64,000 nucleotides of DNA, taken from the NCBI GenBank assembly GCA_024637015.1, contig JAGXGE010000004.1:62001-126000 (forward strand), given 5' to 3'. Source of the DNA: Aequorivita sp. Lineage in GTDB: Bacteria > Bacteroidota > Bacteroidia > Flavobacteriales > Flavobacteriaceae. Below, piece by piece: positions 1 through 9,156 of the stretch; the first letter of the stretch is position 1; every line of letters starts with the position of its first letter. The position numbers and the translations under genes are program-made. The notes beneath the pieces are model-generated. The model worked only from the letters and a program-made list of their open reading frames with translations. It searched no databases and was not told where the DNA came from.

Positions 1-844
1 TGGCAATCGCTTCTTCTATGGTTGAAGCATATTGTAGAATTTCGCGGGTTACAATTGAAATCGGTGTTTTAGCAAGCAGTGGAATTTCAGATTTTCCGGC
101 GTTGATGGTTACCGTCATGCCTTGGTCGTTCATCCCTGAAACCACACCCATCATCCCACCCCAAGTGACAGACATAAATTTGTGTCCTTCGGAAGGATTT
201 ACAAAAGCTATTATTTTTTCCTTCGCAAAATCATCACCAGCATAAAAATCAAAATTCCGTCCTATAAGCAATTCGCCGTCAACTGTTTTATCGCCCCAAA
301 CAGCAAAGGCGGAACAGCCCACAAGCATCAAATCCTGCAGAGCGTGACCGATATCGTGCGCGCCATGAAGATAAAGCAAACGCAAATAAGGCTCTCCAAT
401 ATCACTGAAGTTTGAGGAAGAAAACTGTGAAAGTCCATAAATTTCTGTTTTGTATTCCTCGGGAATATGCAGGTACATTTTTCTGCTGTACCAAGCCAAA
501 AACTTTCTCAGCAAATATTGCTGCGTTTTTGATGGCACCAAATCTTCCACTTTGTTGAAAAATATGGCTTCCTGTTTTTGCATTAAATCTTGAGTGAGAC
601 TTCCTGTAATTTTGCCTATTTGCAATGGGTTTCCTTCCACATAAAGCTCCCATTGTCCTTGTTCATTTTTCAGAAAAAAATTGTTTCCGGCTACAAAAGT
701 GGAATCGTTTATTTTTACTTTTTCGGGAATTGTTGCATTATAGCTACTAACATCTGGGCGATTATGAAGGGATTTTGAAACGCCACATGAATTCAGAATA
801 ATTACAAGAAAAGTAAACACCAAAGACCGTCCCAAATGTTTCAT
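1..844 (-). CDS. C45-family (acyl-CoA:6-aminopenicillanate acyltransferase-like) hydrolase lipoprotein, 3' end cut by window
   Basis: The first 281 codons are present; the gene runs off the left edge. It starts at ATG 844, one base after the upstream stop. The N-terminus is a lipoprotein signal with lipobox LNSC (Cys20), so the protein should be membrane-anchored in the envelope. Around residue 177 the segment VGCSAFAVWG has the Cys nucleophile setting of Ntn-type C45 acyltransferases, followed by GRNFDF and by MNDQGMTV near residue 235, as in that family. C45 members cleave or transfer acyl groups on amides. It is the most distal visible gene of the pigment cluster, so a role in acyl transfer or release of the pigment in the envelope is an inference. 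In this family maturation often exposes the Cys by self-cleavage; whether that happens here is unknown. Confidence 0.75.
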   Translation of the reverse strand, partial: MKHLGRSLVFTFLVIILNSCGVSKSLHNRPDVSSYNATIPEKVKINDSTFVAGNNFFLKNEQGQWELYVEGNPLQIGKITGSLTQDLMQKQEAIFFNKVEDLVPSKTQQYLLRKFLAWYSRKMYLHIPEEYKTEIYGLSQFSSSNFSDIGEPYLRLLYLHGAHDIGHALQDLMLVGCSAFAVWGDKTVDGELLIGRNFDFYAGDDFAKEKIIAFVNPSEGHKFMSVTWGGMMGVVSGMNDQGMTVTINAGKSEIPLLAKTPISIVTREILQYASTIEEAIA

Positions 845-845
845 C

Positions 846-1733
846 TTAAATGCTTTGTCTATTCAGTTTTGCAGCACGCTTATTGGTTTTTGAGAGCGTA
901 TGATTTTCTTTGTAATCAATCCATTTCTGTCCGAGGGATTTACGCATTACATTTTCAAAATGACGCATAAAAAATACATTGTAGAGCATGTTTCCCAAAC
1001 GGCCTAGATGCCGTGGAAAAGCCCTAAGTGTCATCGAAAAACCGCCGTCCAAATATTTTATGTAATGCCAATAACCGCTGGGCATATATAGCGCATCGCC
1101 GTGTTTCATTGTGGCGTGCAGTCCTTCCAAATATTGTAACGCGGGATATTTTTCAAAATCTGGATTGTCCAAATCTATGCTTTCCAAATTGTGTACTGCG
1201 AAGGGTATTTTATAAAGATATTTAGTTTGCTTCGGTGAAAATAAAGTGACACTTTTTGTGCCGTGAAAGTGAAAATGCACCAAATCTGCCAAGTCCATAT
1301 CATAATGTGGCAAAACTTTGGAACCTTCTCCTCCGAAGAAAAGCACTGGAAGTCTTTTAAAAAATTTCAACCCAATGTCTGGGTATTCAAAATCCCTCAA
1401 AAGTTCGGGTAATTTCACTTTTAAATCATAAAAGAAGATGCGCAGATCCGTGGGTTTTGTTTTTATCAATTCAATATAATCTGCCATTTTCATTTCGGTT
1501 GCGGGCTCGGCAGAATTCTGTTTGCCTTTGGTGGGCTCATTGTTATAAAGCGGAACTGTTTGGTCGCCGGCATGTTTCTGAATATAATCCAAATTCCATT
1601 TCTGGAAAGCTTCCCAATTTTGTGTCAAACCTTCAATAAGAATTGGTTTTTGAGGTTTGTAATAATTTTCGATGAAATCCTTCTTTGAAATATTCCGAAC
1701 CCTTTCAACCGGTGTTGTTTTGATCTGTTCCAT
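846..1733 (-). CDS. Cupin-like (JmjC/Cupin_8) domain protein, probable Fe(II)/2-oxoglutarate oxygenase
   Basis: 295 residues, no signal peptide, so probably cytoplasmic. The Cupin_8/JmjC fold is shown by PILIEGLTQNW near residue 30, the iron-binding pair in LPHYDMD (His143, Asp145) and the distal His223 in SGYWHYIKY. These three residues form the usual 2-His-1-Asp iron site, so hydroxylase activity is plausible. The gene sits 12 bases after the FAD oxidoreductase gene and 1 base before the C45 gene, inside the same minus-strand run. Such cupins accompany flexirubin-type clusters; a role in ring or chain hydroxylation is only an inference. The substrate cannot be read from sequence. Confidence 0.75.
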   Translation of the reverse strand: MEQIKTTPVERVRNISKKDFIENYYKPQKPILIEGLTQNWEAFQKWNLDYIQKHAGDQTVPLYNNEPTKGKQNSAEPATEMKMADYIELIKTKPTDLRIFFYDLKVKLPELLRDFEYPDIGLKFFKRLPVLFFGGEGSKVLPHYDMDLADLVHFHFHGTKSVTLFSPKQTKYLYKIPFAVHNLESIDLDNPDFEKYPALQYLEGLHATMKHGDALYMPSGYWHYIKYLDGGFSMTLRAFPRHLGRLGNMLYNVFFMRHFENVMRKSLGQKWIDYKENHTLSKTNKRAAKLNRQSI

Positions 1734-1745
1734 CTTCCAAAAACA

Positions 1746-3284
1746 TTAAGTGATTTCTTCCTTTTTTGTGGCTTCCAATATTTTGTTCAGCAAATATTCG
1801 CTACCCAAAATTTCCGAACATGTAACCACACCACTTATGGTAACGCCCAGAATGCCGTGCATGTTTAAACTTTGCCCAGTAAAATACAGATTTTTGATTT
1901 TGGTGCGGGGCGAAACAAAAGATTTTAATGGATTGTTGGCGTCTTTCACATATCCATACATGGAACCTTTGTTACAACCAATATAGTCGCGATAAGACAA
2001 AGGGGTTGAAGAGTAAACAGCTTCAATACAATCACGAAGATTCGGGAATTTTTTCTCCAGTTCTTTAATTATTACTTCAGATTTATAGGCTTTGAATTCT
2101 TCATAGGTTTGTCCGCGATCATTTTTTTGGGCAGCTGTGTTAAAAGTGTTTGCCCAAGGCTCCACTTCGTCAAAGTGCATATAGGTCATCACCGTAATAT
2201 TATCGCCATATTCCTCCTTATCCTTTTTGATTCCCATAGAAATCATATAGGCTTCGGGCCAACTTTCCTGTGTATAATTATGGACGTCCCAAATGGAACG
2301 ATAATCTTTAAAATGGTAGTAATTATGGTTCAGATATTTAAAGCAGTTCGGTTTAAGAACCAAATAAAGACTAAAAGCCGCGACAGTGCTTTCAATATTT
2401 TCGATTCGGCTGGTATATGATTTTCTGAAATTATCCTGCCCAATCATCTCAAGTGTCATCTTTGGATCAACATTTGAAATAAAGATATCGCCGTATATGG
2501 TTTTTCCGTTTGCGGTTTGCACGGCAGTTACCACTCCGTTTTCCGTTTCAAATTTTGTTACCTCGTGCCGTTTATAGGCTTTCCCACCCTTTTCACGAAA
2601 TCGTGCCAATAGGGCTTTTGTTATTTGGCTTCCGCCGTTGATGCAGCGGTATGAACTTTCAATGTATGAGTTTACTGATAGTGCATGCATATAAAAGGGT
2701 GTCCGCTCACCTTCACCAGCATAAAGTAAATTGCTGCCGCCCAAAACGGCGCGAAGCTTTTCGTTTTCGGTTATAGAATCTATAAATTCCTTTGCCTTTA
2801 CTTCAAAAAGCGCGGTATTTTCATAATACGGTTTTCCAAGTTTCAGGCCATAAAGAGGGAAAAAACTGCAAGTATCCTGCATTTTTTGGCAATAAACCTC
2901 AATTGCTTTTTCCTCTTCTGGAAATTCTTCGAGTAGTGTTTTTTTGAAATTTTCATAACCTTGGGCGTGACAATACTCTTTGGGATCGTTATCAAAAGTA
3001 ATTCTGTCAAACCCATCCTCATCCATTTTTTTGAGGGTGATGTCGTCCAAAATATCCAAATATTTAAAATATCTGTACAGATTTTGACCTTCGGAAAGAC
3101 CGCCAATGTAATGAACACCAGTATCAAAAATAGTTTTGTCACGCACAAAAGTTTGCAGGTTACCACCAAATTGTTGGTTTTTTTCGAGCACACAAACGCT
3201 GTAGCCCTCCCTGGCGAGAATAATAGCCGAAACTAACCCGCCAAGACCGCTACCGATGATAACTACATCATATTTTTCACTCAT
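1746..3284 (-). CDS. Phytoene desaturase/carotenoid isomerase-like FAD-dependent oxidoreductase
   Basis: 512 residues. The N-terminus carries a dinucleotide-binding motif, GSGLGG at residues 11-16 followed by a Glu at the end of the second strand (VLEKN), typical of the CrtI/CrtH amine-oxidase superfamily. The C-terminal part has NLYFTGQSLNMHGILGV, the usual FAD-contacting end of these enzymes. Length fits CrtI-like proteins. ATGA overlap with the upstream MMPL fusion gene (4 bases) implies coupled translation. CrtI-type enzymes desaturate or isomerise polyenes. No carotenoid genes (crtB, crtY) are near, so here it more probably acts on the aryl polyene or another pigment intermediate; this is inference. 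Confidence 0.85.
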   Translation of the reverse strand: MSEKYDVVIIGSGLGGLVSAIILAREGYSVCVLEKNQQFGGNLQTFVRDKTIFDTGVHYIGGLSEGQNLYRYFKYLDILDDITLKKMDEDGFDRITFDNDPKEYCHAQGYENFKKTLLEEFPEEEKAIEVYCQKMQDTCSFFPLYGLKLGKPYYENTALFEVKAKEFIDSITENEKLRAVLGGSNLLYAGEGERTPFYMHALSVNSYIESSYRCINGGSQITKALLARFREKGGKAYKRHEVTKFETENGVVTAVQTANGKTIYGDIFISNVDPKMTLEMIGQDNFRKSYTSRIENIESTVAAFSLYLVLKPNCFKYLNHNYYHFKDYRSIWDVHNYTQESWPEAYMISMGIKKDKEEYGDNITVMTYMHFDEVEPWANTFNTAAQKNDRGQTYEEFKAYKSEVIIKELEKKFPNLRDCIEAVYSSTPLSYRDYIGCNKGSMYGYVKDANNPLKSFVSPRTKIKNLYFTGQSLNMHGILGVTISGVVTCSEILGSEYLLNKILEATKKEEIT

Positions 3285-6200
3285 TTTGTTGGGTTTCCCG
3301 ATTTTTTAAAGATACTAATATTAGTATTTCCATACACGTTTTGATAGCCTAAGGTACTAATATTTTCGCTTTGTCCTAAAATGGTTTCTTTTAATAAAAC
3401 AATGGTTTTTACAGAAAAATTAGGCAGTTGTTGTATCACTTCCGAAGCCATTCTTTCTGAACTGAGAATCAGAGTTTCTGCTGTTGGAAGTAATGTTCTT
3501 TCTAGAGAATCTGTAAAATGAAGCCTTCCATATTTTTGGGTGACGTAACTATTTTGAAGTATTGTTCGTGTTTCCGCATCCTCAATAAAACTATAAATTT
3601 TTCGATCCGGACCATCGAGCGCCAAAAGAAAATCGAGCTGTCCGGAATCTTCCGAAATGTGGGCAATAGTTCCACTTTTGTTAATTTGGCGAATAATTTC
3701 AAAGTAAGTTTCTGTATTTTCCTTTAAATCTTTTTTCACATTTCGATAAAGCGTATCGCCTTTATAGCGGTATTCTTCTAAAACAATTCTGTGAAAATAT
3801 TTCGATCCCTCCATCTTTTCACGAAGTTTCGAAAATTCACTTTTAAAATAAGCTCCTATTCTCTTCGCTTGCTGGGTACGGTTTTCGCCAAAAGAATTTT
3901 CGTCTGCTTTTATACGTGGTAAAATTTTAACCGTAATACTTCCGTCTTTTATAATCGGGCTGCCTTTTGGGTTTACTTCACTATTTCCGTGAATTAAAAC
4001 TGGCAGAATGTCCAGATTAAATTGATTCGCCAAATAAAAAGCGCCTTTGTGAAAACGTTTTATTTTATTGCTTTCGCTACGAGTTCCCTCTGGAAATGCC
4101 ATCAGAGAGTAGCCTTGTTTTATTTTTTTCTGAAGTGGTTCCAAACTGTTTTCTATACCGCTGGAAACCGGATAAAAATCTGCACGTTGTACGGCTTTTC
4201 CAAATACTGGAGAATTATAGACCCAATCATTCACCAAAAAACAAATTTTTGGATGTAACATCCCAACCGCCAAAATATCAAGAAATGATGTATGATTTGC
4301 AATAATTACAGCTGGTTTTGAGAAATCCTCTCCTGTTTCGTTAATCACATTTTTCTTCACGAACGGATTGGTGTACAACACCGATTTCATAAATTTTGCA
4401 ATCACTTTGTGGAACCAGCCCATTTTAATTTTTTTGCTGATGGGTAAAATCGGCATCAAAGAGATACTATAAATTGAGAGACAAATTCCTCCCAATCCGA
4501 AGTAGCCAAAAGAAAACAGAGAATGCACAAACATGCGTGGTGTTATAGGGCGTTTTGTCTTGCTACCAATAAATAGTTTAAAAAGCAAAGGTTGAACAGT
4601 AAACGAGGTAAACATTGCTGAAAAAATTCCAATAATTGAAACGATGGAGATGGAATACAATGCAGGATGTTTTGCAAAAACTAACACGCCAACACCTAAA
4701 ATGGTGGTCAAAACCGAAAGTATGATTGAAGTTTTATGGGTTGCCATTACTTTTTCGCCTGTGCGAAGTTCCTTCAACAAACCCTTGGTCATAAAAATAC
4801 TGTAATCGATGCCCAAACCAAAGATAAATGTGGAAATGATAATATTGAAAATGTTGAACTGAATGTGAAAAAGCCCCATAATTCCGAGTGTCAAAAACCA
4901 CGTAATAAATATGGGAACAGCAGTGACGAGTGTTAGAGCAAAACTACGGAAGAAGAGGAAAAGTATAAAGAGAACTGCAATCAAGCAATATCCAATCAGG
5001 CTATTGAAATCGTTTTTAAGATTGCCCAAAAAAGTCTCGTTCATTTCTTGACGGTCGATAACGAGTGTATTTGGAATGTTTTTAAATTCATTTTTTATTT
5101 GGGAAGCATTTTCACTATCGAGTTTAATAAGTGTTGTAATTGTCGTGAAATCAGCTTCCGATGTAATGTAGTCTTCTAAAAGCACGGAAGGAATTTGTTG
5201 GTAATCTTCCGGTTTCAAAGTTTTGAAATCTCTATCCAAAAAAACATAAAATTGTTTGAAAGTAGTAGATTTAAAACCTTTTTCGGCACCGCTTTCAATC
5301 AAATTCTCTTCGGTGCTATCCTTTCTGGCTTCAGTCCAAAACTGTTCCCATTGCGCGATTTTTTTTCGTTGGTCCCTTTGCGAATGCACCAGAGCGCCTA
5401 TTGAACTGAAACTACTTATTTTACCCTCCTCCTTCAGCAATTCCAAGGTTTTGTGGATGGAATCATTCAACTGTAACGTTCCCTCAACAGATTTTCCGTA
5501 AGTGGCTAAATAAACCGATTTGGAGGATATATCGGTCAGTTCATCCAAATGCTGCATTGCGGCCTTTATTTCCGAAGGTTCATAATTTAATTTCGAAATG
5601 TCTTTGTTGAATTCTACTTTGTTATACGTGAAAATGCTAACAATTAAGACCACTCCCAAACCAATCAGTAACCATTTATTTTTATGAAAAGGATAATCAG
5701 CGACTTTATCCAAAACGTTGATTTGCTGTTTCCGTGAAAGTGGATTTTTGTACACCAGCGGAATAAAGAAAAGTGCAAAAACCGAAGCTCCCAAAACGCT
5801 TACCGCAGCAAAAATCCCCAAATCCTGCAAAGCTTGCGAACCTAAAAACAGGAGGCATAAAAATGCTAAAGCCGTGGTTAGACTGCTCATCAAAATTGGC
5901 TCGGTTACATCTTTATATAGACTTTTGAGTGTTTCGTTATTGCGGATGTGTGTTAAAATGTGGAGTGAATAATCTAGCGTTACGCCCAGCAAAACAGAAC
6001 CAATTCCAAGGGAAATCGCAGAAATTTCTTCGCGAAGTAAATACAGCAAAGCCACTGCCAAAAGGCCACCAAAAAGTGTTGGAATAAAAAGAATTATCGG
6101 CACATAAAGTTTCCTATAAAAGAAAATGAAGACCAAAATAAGTAATGAGAAAGCGATGCCAACGGTAAACTGAATATCACTTTTAATTTGTTGTGCATTG

Positions 6201-6979
6201 GCAACTGCAATAAGCGCAGCACCAAAATATTCACCACTAACATTTCCAGAAAATTTCTGATTCAGTGTATTTTGAAGCTCATAAAGTTCTTCAGCGAACT
6301 TCGCGTTTTCAGCCGTTTCACTGCTTGAAAATTTTGGGGTAATAAAAAGAAGGATATTTTTTTCGTCTTTGCTTACCAAAAAACCATCCTTCAAAACAAA
6401 GTCATCCGTAACGCCAAGCTGGCGTAATTTCTTTAAAGCGATGAATGAAAGACCCAACGGATCTTTCAAAATAATATCTTTTGAAACAATGCCCGAAGGT
6501 GAAATGAGCGTTCTGTAATTGGATTCAGTAATAGCAGAAATACTGTCTTTTTGAAGTTTTTCCGAAATGGTTTTGTAATCCTGTTTATCTAAAAAAAGCG
6601 GAAGATTTTGGTAAACAAAATCCATGGTTCGCAGTAAATCGTCATCGTTTACTTTTCCACGAATGTTTTTTATATACTTTCCGGAATGAGCCTGCAGACT
6701 ATCCACAAATTCCGTGGCATATTGGGTAAGTTCGTCAAAAGCTGTTGAATCATTCCGGTGGATGGTTACAATGATTTTATCTGTAAAATTTACGGTTTTA
6801 AGAACTTTTTGAAGATCCTGATTTTCAGTGTTTAGGGGGATTAATTTAGAAATATCCTCCTCAAAACGAATTTTGGAAACCAACAACATAAGTCCAAAAA
6901 GCAGTAATAGCAAGGCAAAGGCGCTAGCTATTTTATTTTTCAATAAAAATTGATATGCTTTGAAAAACCAGTTACCCAT
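3281..6979 (-). CDS. Trifunctional MMPL/RND transporter - lysophospholipid acyltransferase - SAM methyltransferase-like fusion
   Basis: 1232 residues from ATG 6979. An upstream in-frame TTG at 7003 would add 8 residues but lies deeper in the previous gene, so ATG is preferred. Roughly residues 1-820 form an MMPL/RND-type transporter: one N-terminal helix, an exported domain, then two sets of hydrophobic helices. Residues near 890-1020 form a PlsC acyltransferase with NHTSFLD (HX4D) and FPEGTRS. The last ~200 residues look like a class I methyltransferase-type fold lacking a clear glycine-rich motif. This three-part architecture is known from flexirubin-type clusters. It probably moves and perhaps acylates the lipid-like pigment or its precursor at the inner membrane (inference). 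It overlaps the upstream GT2 gene by 8 bases and the downstream oxidoreductase gene by 4. Confidence 0.85.
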   Translation of the reverse strand: MGNWFFKAYQFLLKNKIASAFALLLLLFGLMLLVSKIRFEEDISKLIPLNTENQDLQKVLKTVNFTDKIIVTIHRNDSTAFDELTQYATEFVDSLQAHSGKYIKNIRGKVNDDDLLRTMDFVYQNLPLFLDKQDYKTISEKLQKDSISAITESNYRTLISPSGIVSKDIILKDPLGLSFIALKKLRQLGVTDDFVLKDGFLVSKDEKNILLFITPKFSSSETAENAKFAEELYELQNTLNQKFSGNVSGEYFGAALIAVANAQQIKSDIQFTVGIAFSLLILVFIFFYRKLYVPIILFIPTLFGGLLAVALLYLLREEISAISLGIGSVLLGVTLDYSLHILTHIRNNETLKSLYKDVTEPILMSSLTTALAFLCLLFLGSQALQDLGIFAAVSVLGASVFALFFIPLVYKNPLSRKQQINVLDKVADYPFHKNKWLLIGLGVVLIVSIFTYNKVEFNKDISKLNYEPSEIKAAMQHLDELTDISSKSVYLATYGKSVEGTLQLNDSIHKTLELLKEEGKISSFSSIGALVHSQRDQRKKIAQWEQFWTEARKDSTEENLIESGAEKGFKSTTFKQFYVFLDRDFKTLKPEDYQQIPSVLLEDYITSEADFTTITTLIKLDSENASQIKNEFKNIPNTLVIDRQEMNETFLGNLKNDFNSLIGYCLIAVLFILFLFFRSFALTLVTAVPIFITWFLTLGIMGLFHIQFNIFNIIISTFIFGLGIDYSIFMTKGLLKELRTGEKVMATHKTSIILSVLTTILGVGVLVFAKHPALYSISIVSIIGIFSAMFTSFTVQPLLFKLFIGSKTKRPITPRMFVHSLFSFGYFGLGGICLSIYSISLMPILPISKKIKMGWFHKVIAKFMKSVLYTNPFVKKNVINETGEDFSKPAVIIANHTSFLDILAVGMLHPKICFLVNDWVYNSPVFGKAVQRADFYPVSSGIENSLEPLQKKIKQGYSLMAFPEGTRSESNKIKRFHKGAFYLANQFNLDILPVLIHGNSEVNPKGSPIIKDGSITVKILPRIKADENSFGENRTQQAKRIGAYFKSEFSKLREKMEGSKYFHRIVLEEYRYKGDTLYRNVKKDLKENTETYFEIIRQINKSGTIAHISEDSGQLDFLLALDGPDRKIYSFIEDAETRTILQNSYVTQKYGRLHFTDSLERTLLPTAETLILSSERMASEVIQQLPNFSVKTIVLLKETILGQSENISTLGYQNVYGNTNISIFKKSGNPTK

Positions 6980-8165
6980 TATCGAGAATCTTTTTCCGTT
7001 CAAACAACGTTAAGAAAACATAGCCTATGATTCCGCAAGCGATAGCTGCTGTCACCGAAAGCGCCAAACTGCCGACAATATAGGATTTTAAATATTTCAT
7101 CAGCTCCAAACTTGGGTCAATTTCGCTCATGGATAGCACAAAATTTTCACCCAAAAGCCAGCTTCCCAATTTCAGACTGAAATAAAGTATCAATGGAATA
7201 AACGGAGGAAGACTCACGTTTGAAAAAGCAAAGGCAATCACTTTATTTAAATTTAATAGCAATGCTAAAAAAATAACCACTACGGTATGAAAGCCCCAAA
7301 ATGGTGAGAGTCCAATAAAAACACCAAGTGCGATGGAAAAAGCTTTCTTTTCGGCAGAATCGTTACTGCCCAAAAAGTCTTCCATTATAAACCGCTTGAG
7401 TCCTTTTTTTTTTAATTTTCTGAAAAGATTTCGTGGTTTTATGTAGAGAAATGTAACAAATACGAACCAAGTGTTTAAAATACTAATTCGCGTAAAATCT
7501 TTAAAAGGACGAAAATGTGAAACGCGATCTTCCAACTCGTAATGTACTTGAATTGGGATATTTTTTACTTCAATATCGTTCCACGCTGCTTTTACAATTG
7601 CTTCGATTTCAAACTCAAACTTTTTAGTGTAAAATTTCAGCTTTTTCATCGCAAAAAGTGGATATAGCCTAAAGCCAGATTGGGTATCCTGCAAACGTTT
7701 TCCTGTTTCTACCCAAAACCAAAAGTTGGAAAATTTGTTCCCAAAACTGCTCTTTTTTGGAACGCCGAGCTGGGTCATATTTCGTGAGCCGATAAGCAAG
7801 ACTTCTTTATTTGTTTCATTTTCCAAAGCTTCGATAAAAGCTGGAATGTCTTCGGGAAAATGTTGCCCGTCACTATCAATTGTAATTGTGTAGTTATAAC
7901 CCAAACTATCAGCATGCTTAAAACCCTTGCGCAGCGCATTGCCTTTTCCCTTGTTTTTTGAAATATGTATTTGCTGGATTTGTGGAAATTGAACCAGTAC
8001 TTCAGAAGTGGAATCTGTGGAGCCGTCATTGACAATAATAATATCTTCTGTATAAACCAAAACCTCTTCAATAACCTTCTGCAATGTTTTGTAATTATTG
8101 TAGGTGGGAATAATTACGCAACATTTCAGGGTTTTGAATTTTTCTGAAAGTAGTTTTCGGTTCAT
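6972..8165 (-). CDS. Family 2 glycosyltransferase fused to a DUF2062 membrane domain
   Basis: 397 residues. Residues ~15-240 are a GT-A glycosyltransferase like dolichyl-phosphate mannose synthases: VIIPTYNN, VNDGSTDST, and the metal-binding TIDSDGQHFPED. Residues ~265-390 are a DUF2062 domain with hydrophobic helices (ALGVFIGLSPFWGFHT). It is the first gene after a 124-base gap holding a TATATTTG promoter element, so it probably opens a second transcription unit running leftwards to the C45 gene. In flexirubin-type clusters this gene precedes the MMPL fusion. The acceptor is unknown; a lipid or pigment head group is possible. Confidence 0.85.
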   Translation of the reverse strand: MNRKLLSEKFKTLKCCVIIPTYNNYKTLQKVIEEVLVYTEDIIIVNDGSTDSTSEVLVQFPQIQQIHISKNKGKGNALRKGFKHADSLGYNYTITIDSDGQHFPEDIPAFIEALENETNKEVLLIGSRNMTQLGVPKKSSFGNKFSNFWFWVETGKRLQDTQSGFRLYPLFAMKKLKFYTKKFEFEIEAIVKAAWNDIEVKNIPIQVHYELEDRVSHFRPFKDFTRISILNTWFVFVTFLYIKPRNLFRKLKKKGLKRFIMEDFLGSNDSAEKKAFSIALGVFIGLSPFWGFHTVVVIFLALLLNLNKVIAFAFSNVSLPPFIPLILYFSLKLGSWLLGENFVLSMSEIDPSLELMKYLKSYIVGSLALSVTAAIACGIIGYVFLTLFERKKILDNG

Positions 8166-8179
8166 TTGGGAAATTCTTC

Positions 8180-8230
8180 GCTATGCTCTCGGTGATTAAC
8201 TTTGCACCACGGAGAGACAGAGGGTACAAA
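8180..8230. repeat. Possible intergenic repeat before the GT2 gene
   Basis: The stretch holding CACCACGGAGAGACAGAGG resembles the purine-rich intergenic repeats scattered in Bacteroidota genomes. Only one copy lies in this window, so the assignment rests on general resemblance. Confidence 0.25.
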
Positions 8231-8231
8231 G

Positions 8232-8239
8232 CAAATATA
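8232..8239 (-). promoter_or_regulatory. Bacteroidota -7 promoter element (TATATTTG) for the GT2-to-C45 unit
   Basis: On the minus strand the sequence reads TATATTTG, a full match to the Bacteroidota -7 consensus TAnnTTTG. A TTG 24 bases further upstream is a weak candidate -33 box (usual spacing is slightly less). It lies 67 bases before the GT2 start in one of the few real gaps of the cluster. Confidence 0.5.
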
Positions 8240-8289
8240 AGTTTTACGAATTAATATAGAATTCAAGAACTCGTTTTGTTTAATAAAAA

Positions 8290-8787
8290 TCAAGATATTT
8301 TAAAACTTGCTTTTTCATTTTCAGAAAAACTTTCAGATTTCAAAACAAAATTCTTAATCGTATCTTTCAATTCATTTGAAGTAACATTTGCATAATTCTT
8401 CAAAATAAACTGCTTGTCCTCCTCAATATTTTTATAGTAACCCAAAAACTTGGGCGAGTTTTCCTGCACACTCATACGGACATAACGAATTTCAATATTT
8501 GAAGGCTCAGCCTCTATGGCGCTTTCAATTAAGGAAACGCCTTCTTTGAAAAATTCTTTTTTATCATTTATCGATTTAGCAAATTTTGCCTTCAGCGTTG
8601 AAATCGCTCCTTTATAAGCCAATAAAACGGGCTTGCTTGAGGAACTTACTCCTGCAAGTTCTCCATCAAGTTTAGTAGCGATTTCAGAACTTTCCACTGC
8701 CTCTGTATATTCCGAACGGGTTTCGTTCAAGTCCTGGGCAGTCCCAGCAAAAGAGATGAAAAAAACTATAAATAATAAATATTTCAT
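8290..8787 (-). CDS. Secreted hypothetical protein of the pigment cluster
   Basis: 165 residues. A Sec signal peptide is clear: short basic start, hydrophobic core, and FAGTAQ cleavage region near residue 17, so the mature protein should be periplasmic. The rest is helical and charged with no motif I recognise. Its start overlaps the stop of the dehydratase-like gene by one base (TGATG), so it belongs to the same transcript. It is the last gene before the 124-base gap, so it probably ends the main pigment operon. The function is unknown; envelope assembly is possible from context only. Confidence 0.6.
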   Translation of the reverse strand: MKYLLFIVFFISFAGTAQDLNETRSEYTEAVESSEIATKLDGELAGVSSSSKPVLLAYKGAISTLKAKFAKSINDKKEFFKEGVSLIESAIEAEPSNIEIRYVRMSVQENSPKFLGYYKNIEEDKQFILKNYANVTSNELKDTIKNFVLKSESFSENEKASFKIS

Positions 8788-9155
8788 CAGTCAATAACTT
8801 TAAATGTAGCGCTAAGTTTCAAAGCTACAATATTTTCAAAAGAAGTTACGTTTTTCACTTTTACTTCGCCATTTTCTTGAGCTATATCAATAGCAATTTG
8901 CAAATCGGGATTTTTTTCAGGGTTAATAATCGCCATAAATTTTATGTTTGAAGAAACTGCCAAAAACAAATTTTTGCCCGTTGACTCCTCAGTCAGTTCC
9001 TTTATAATTTGAATCATACAAACACCAGGCATTACAGGATTACCAGGGAAATGACCTTTAAAAATTGCATGGTCTTTGTTTAAATGGACTTTTGAGAGAA
9101 TCCCTTCGGAAGTGTTTTCGGTTGAAGTAACTTTATATAATCCTTCGATAAGCAT
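8787..9155 (-). CDS. FabZ/FabA-like hotdog dehydratase homologue with His but without the catalytic Glu
   Basis: 122 residues, a single hotdog domain. GHFPGNPVMPGV at residues 34-45 is the FabZ signature with catalytic His35. Fourteen residues on, where FabZ carries its catalytic Glu, there is Gln49 (GVCMIQ). The half-site is thus incomplete. The two other hotdog genes of the cluster (20398-20856, 20856-21293) show the opposite pattern, so a mixed oligomer is likely (see findings). The expected role is dehydration of 3-hydroxyacyl-ACP during polyene growth. It lies one base after the downstream end of the lipoprotein gene and overlaps the next gene by one base. Confidence 0.75.
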   Translation of the reverse strand: MLIEGLYKVTSTENTSEGILSKVHLNKDHAIFKGHFPGNPVMPGVCMIQIIKELTEESTGKNLFLAVSSNIKFMAIINPEKNPDLQIAIDIAQENGEVKVKNVTSFENIVALKLSATFKVID

Positions 9156-9156
9156 A

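Noticed and set aside
1746-3284. Carotenoid biosynthesis locus, because of the CrtI-like gene
   Set aside because: No phytoene synthase, cyclase or hydroxylase is near, and the surrounding genes belong to an aryl-polyene/resorcinol pathway.
3281-7003. TTG at 7003 as start of the MMPL fusion
   Set aside because: ATG 6979 is in frame, closer to the preceding stop, and begins right before the first membrane helix.
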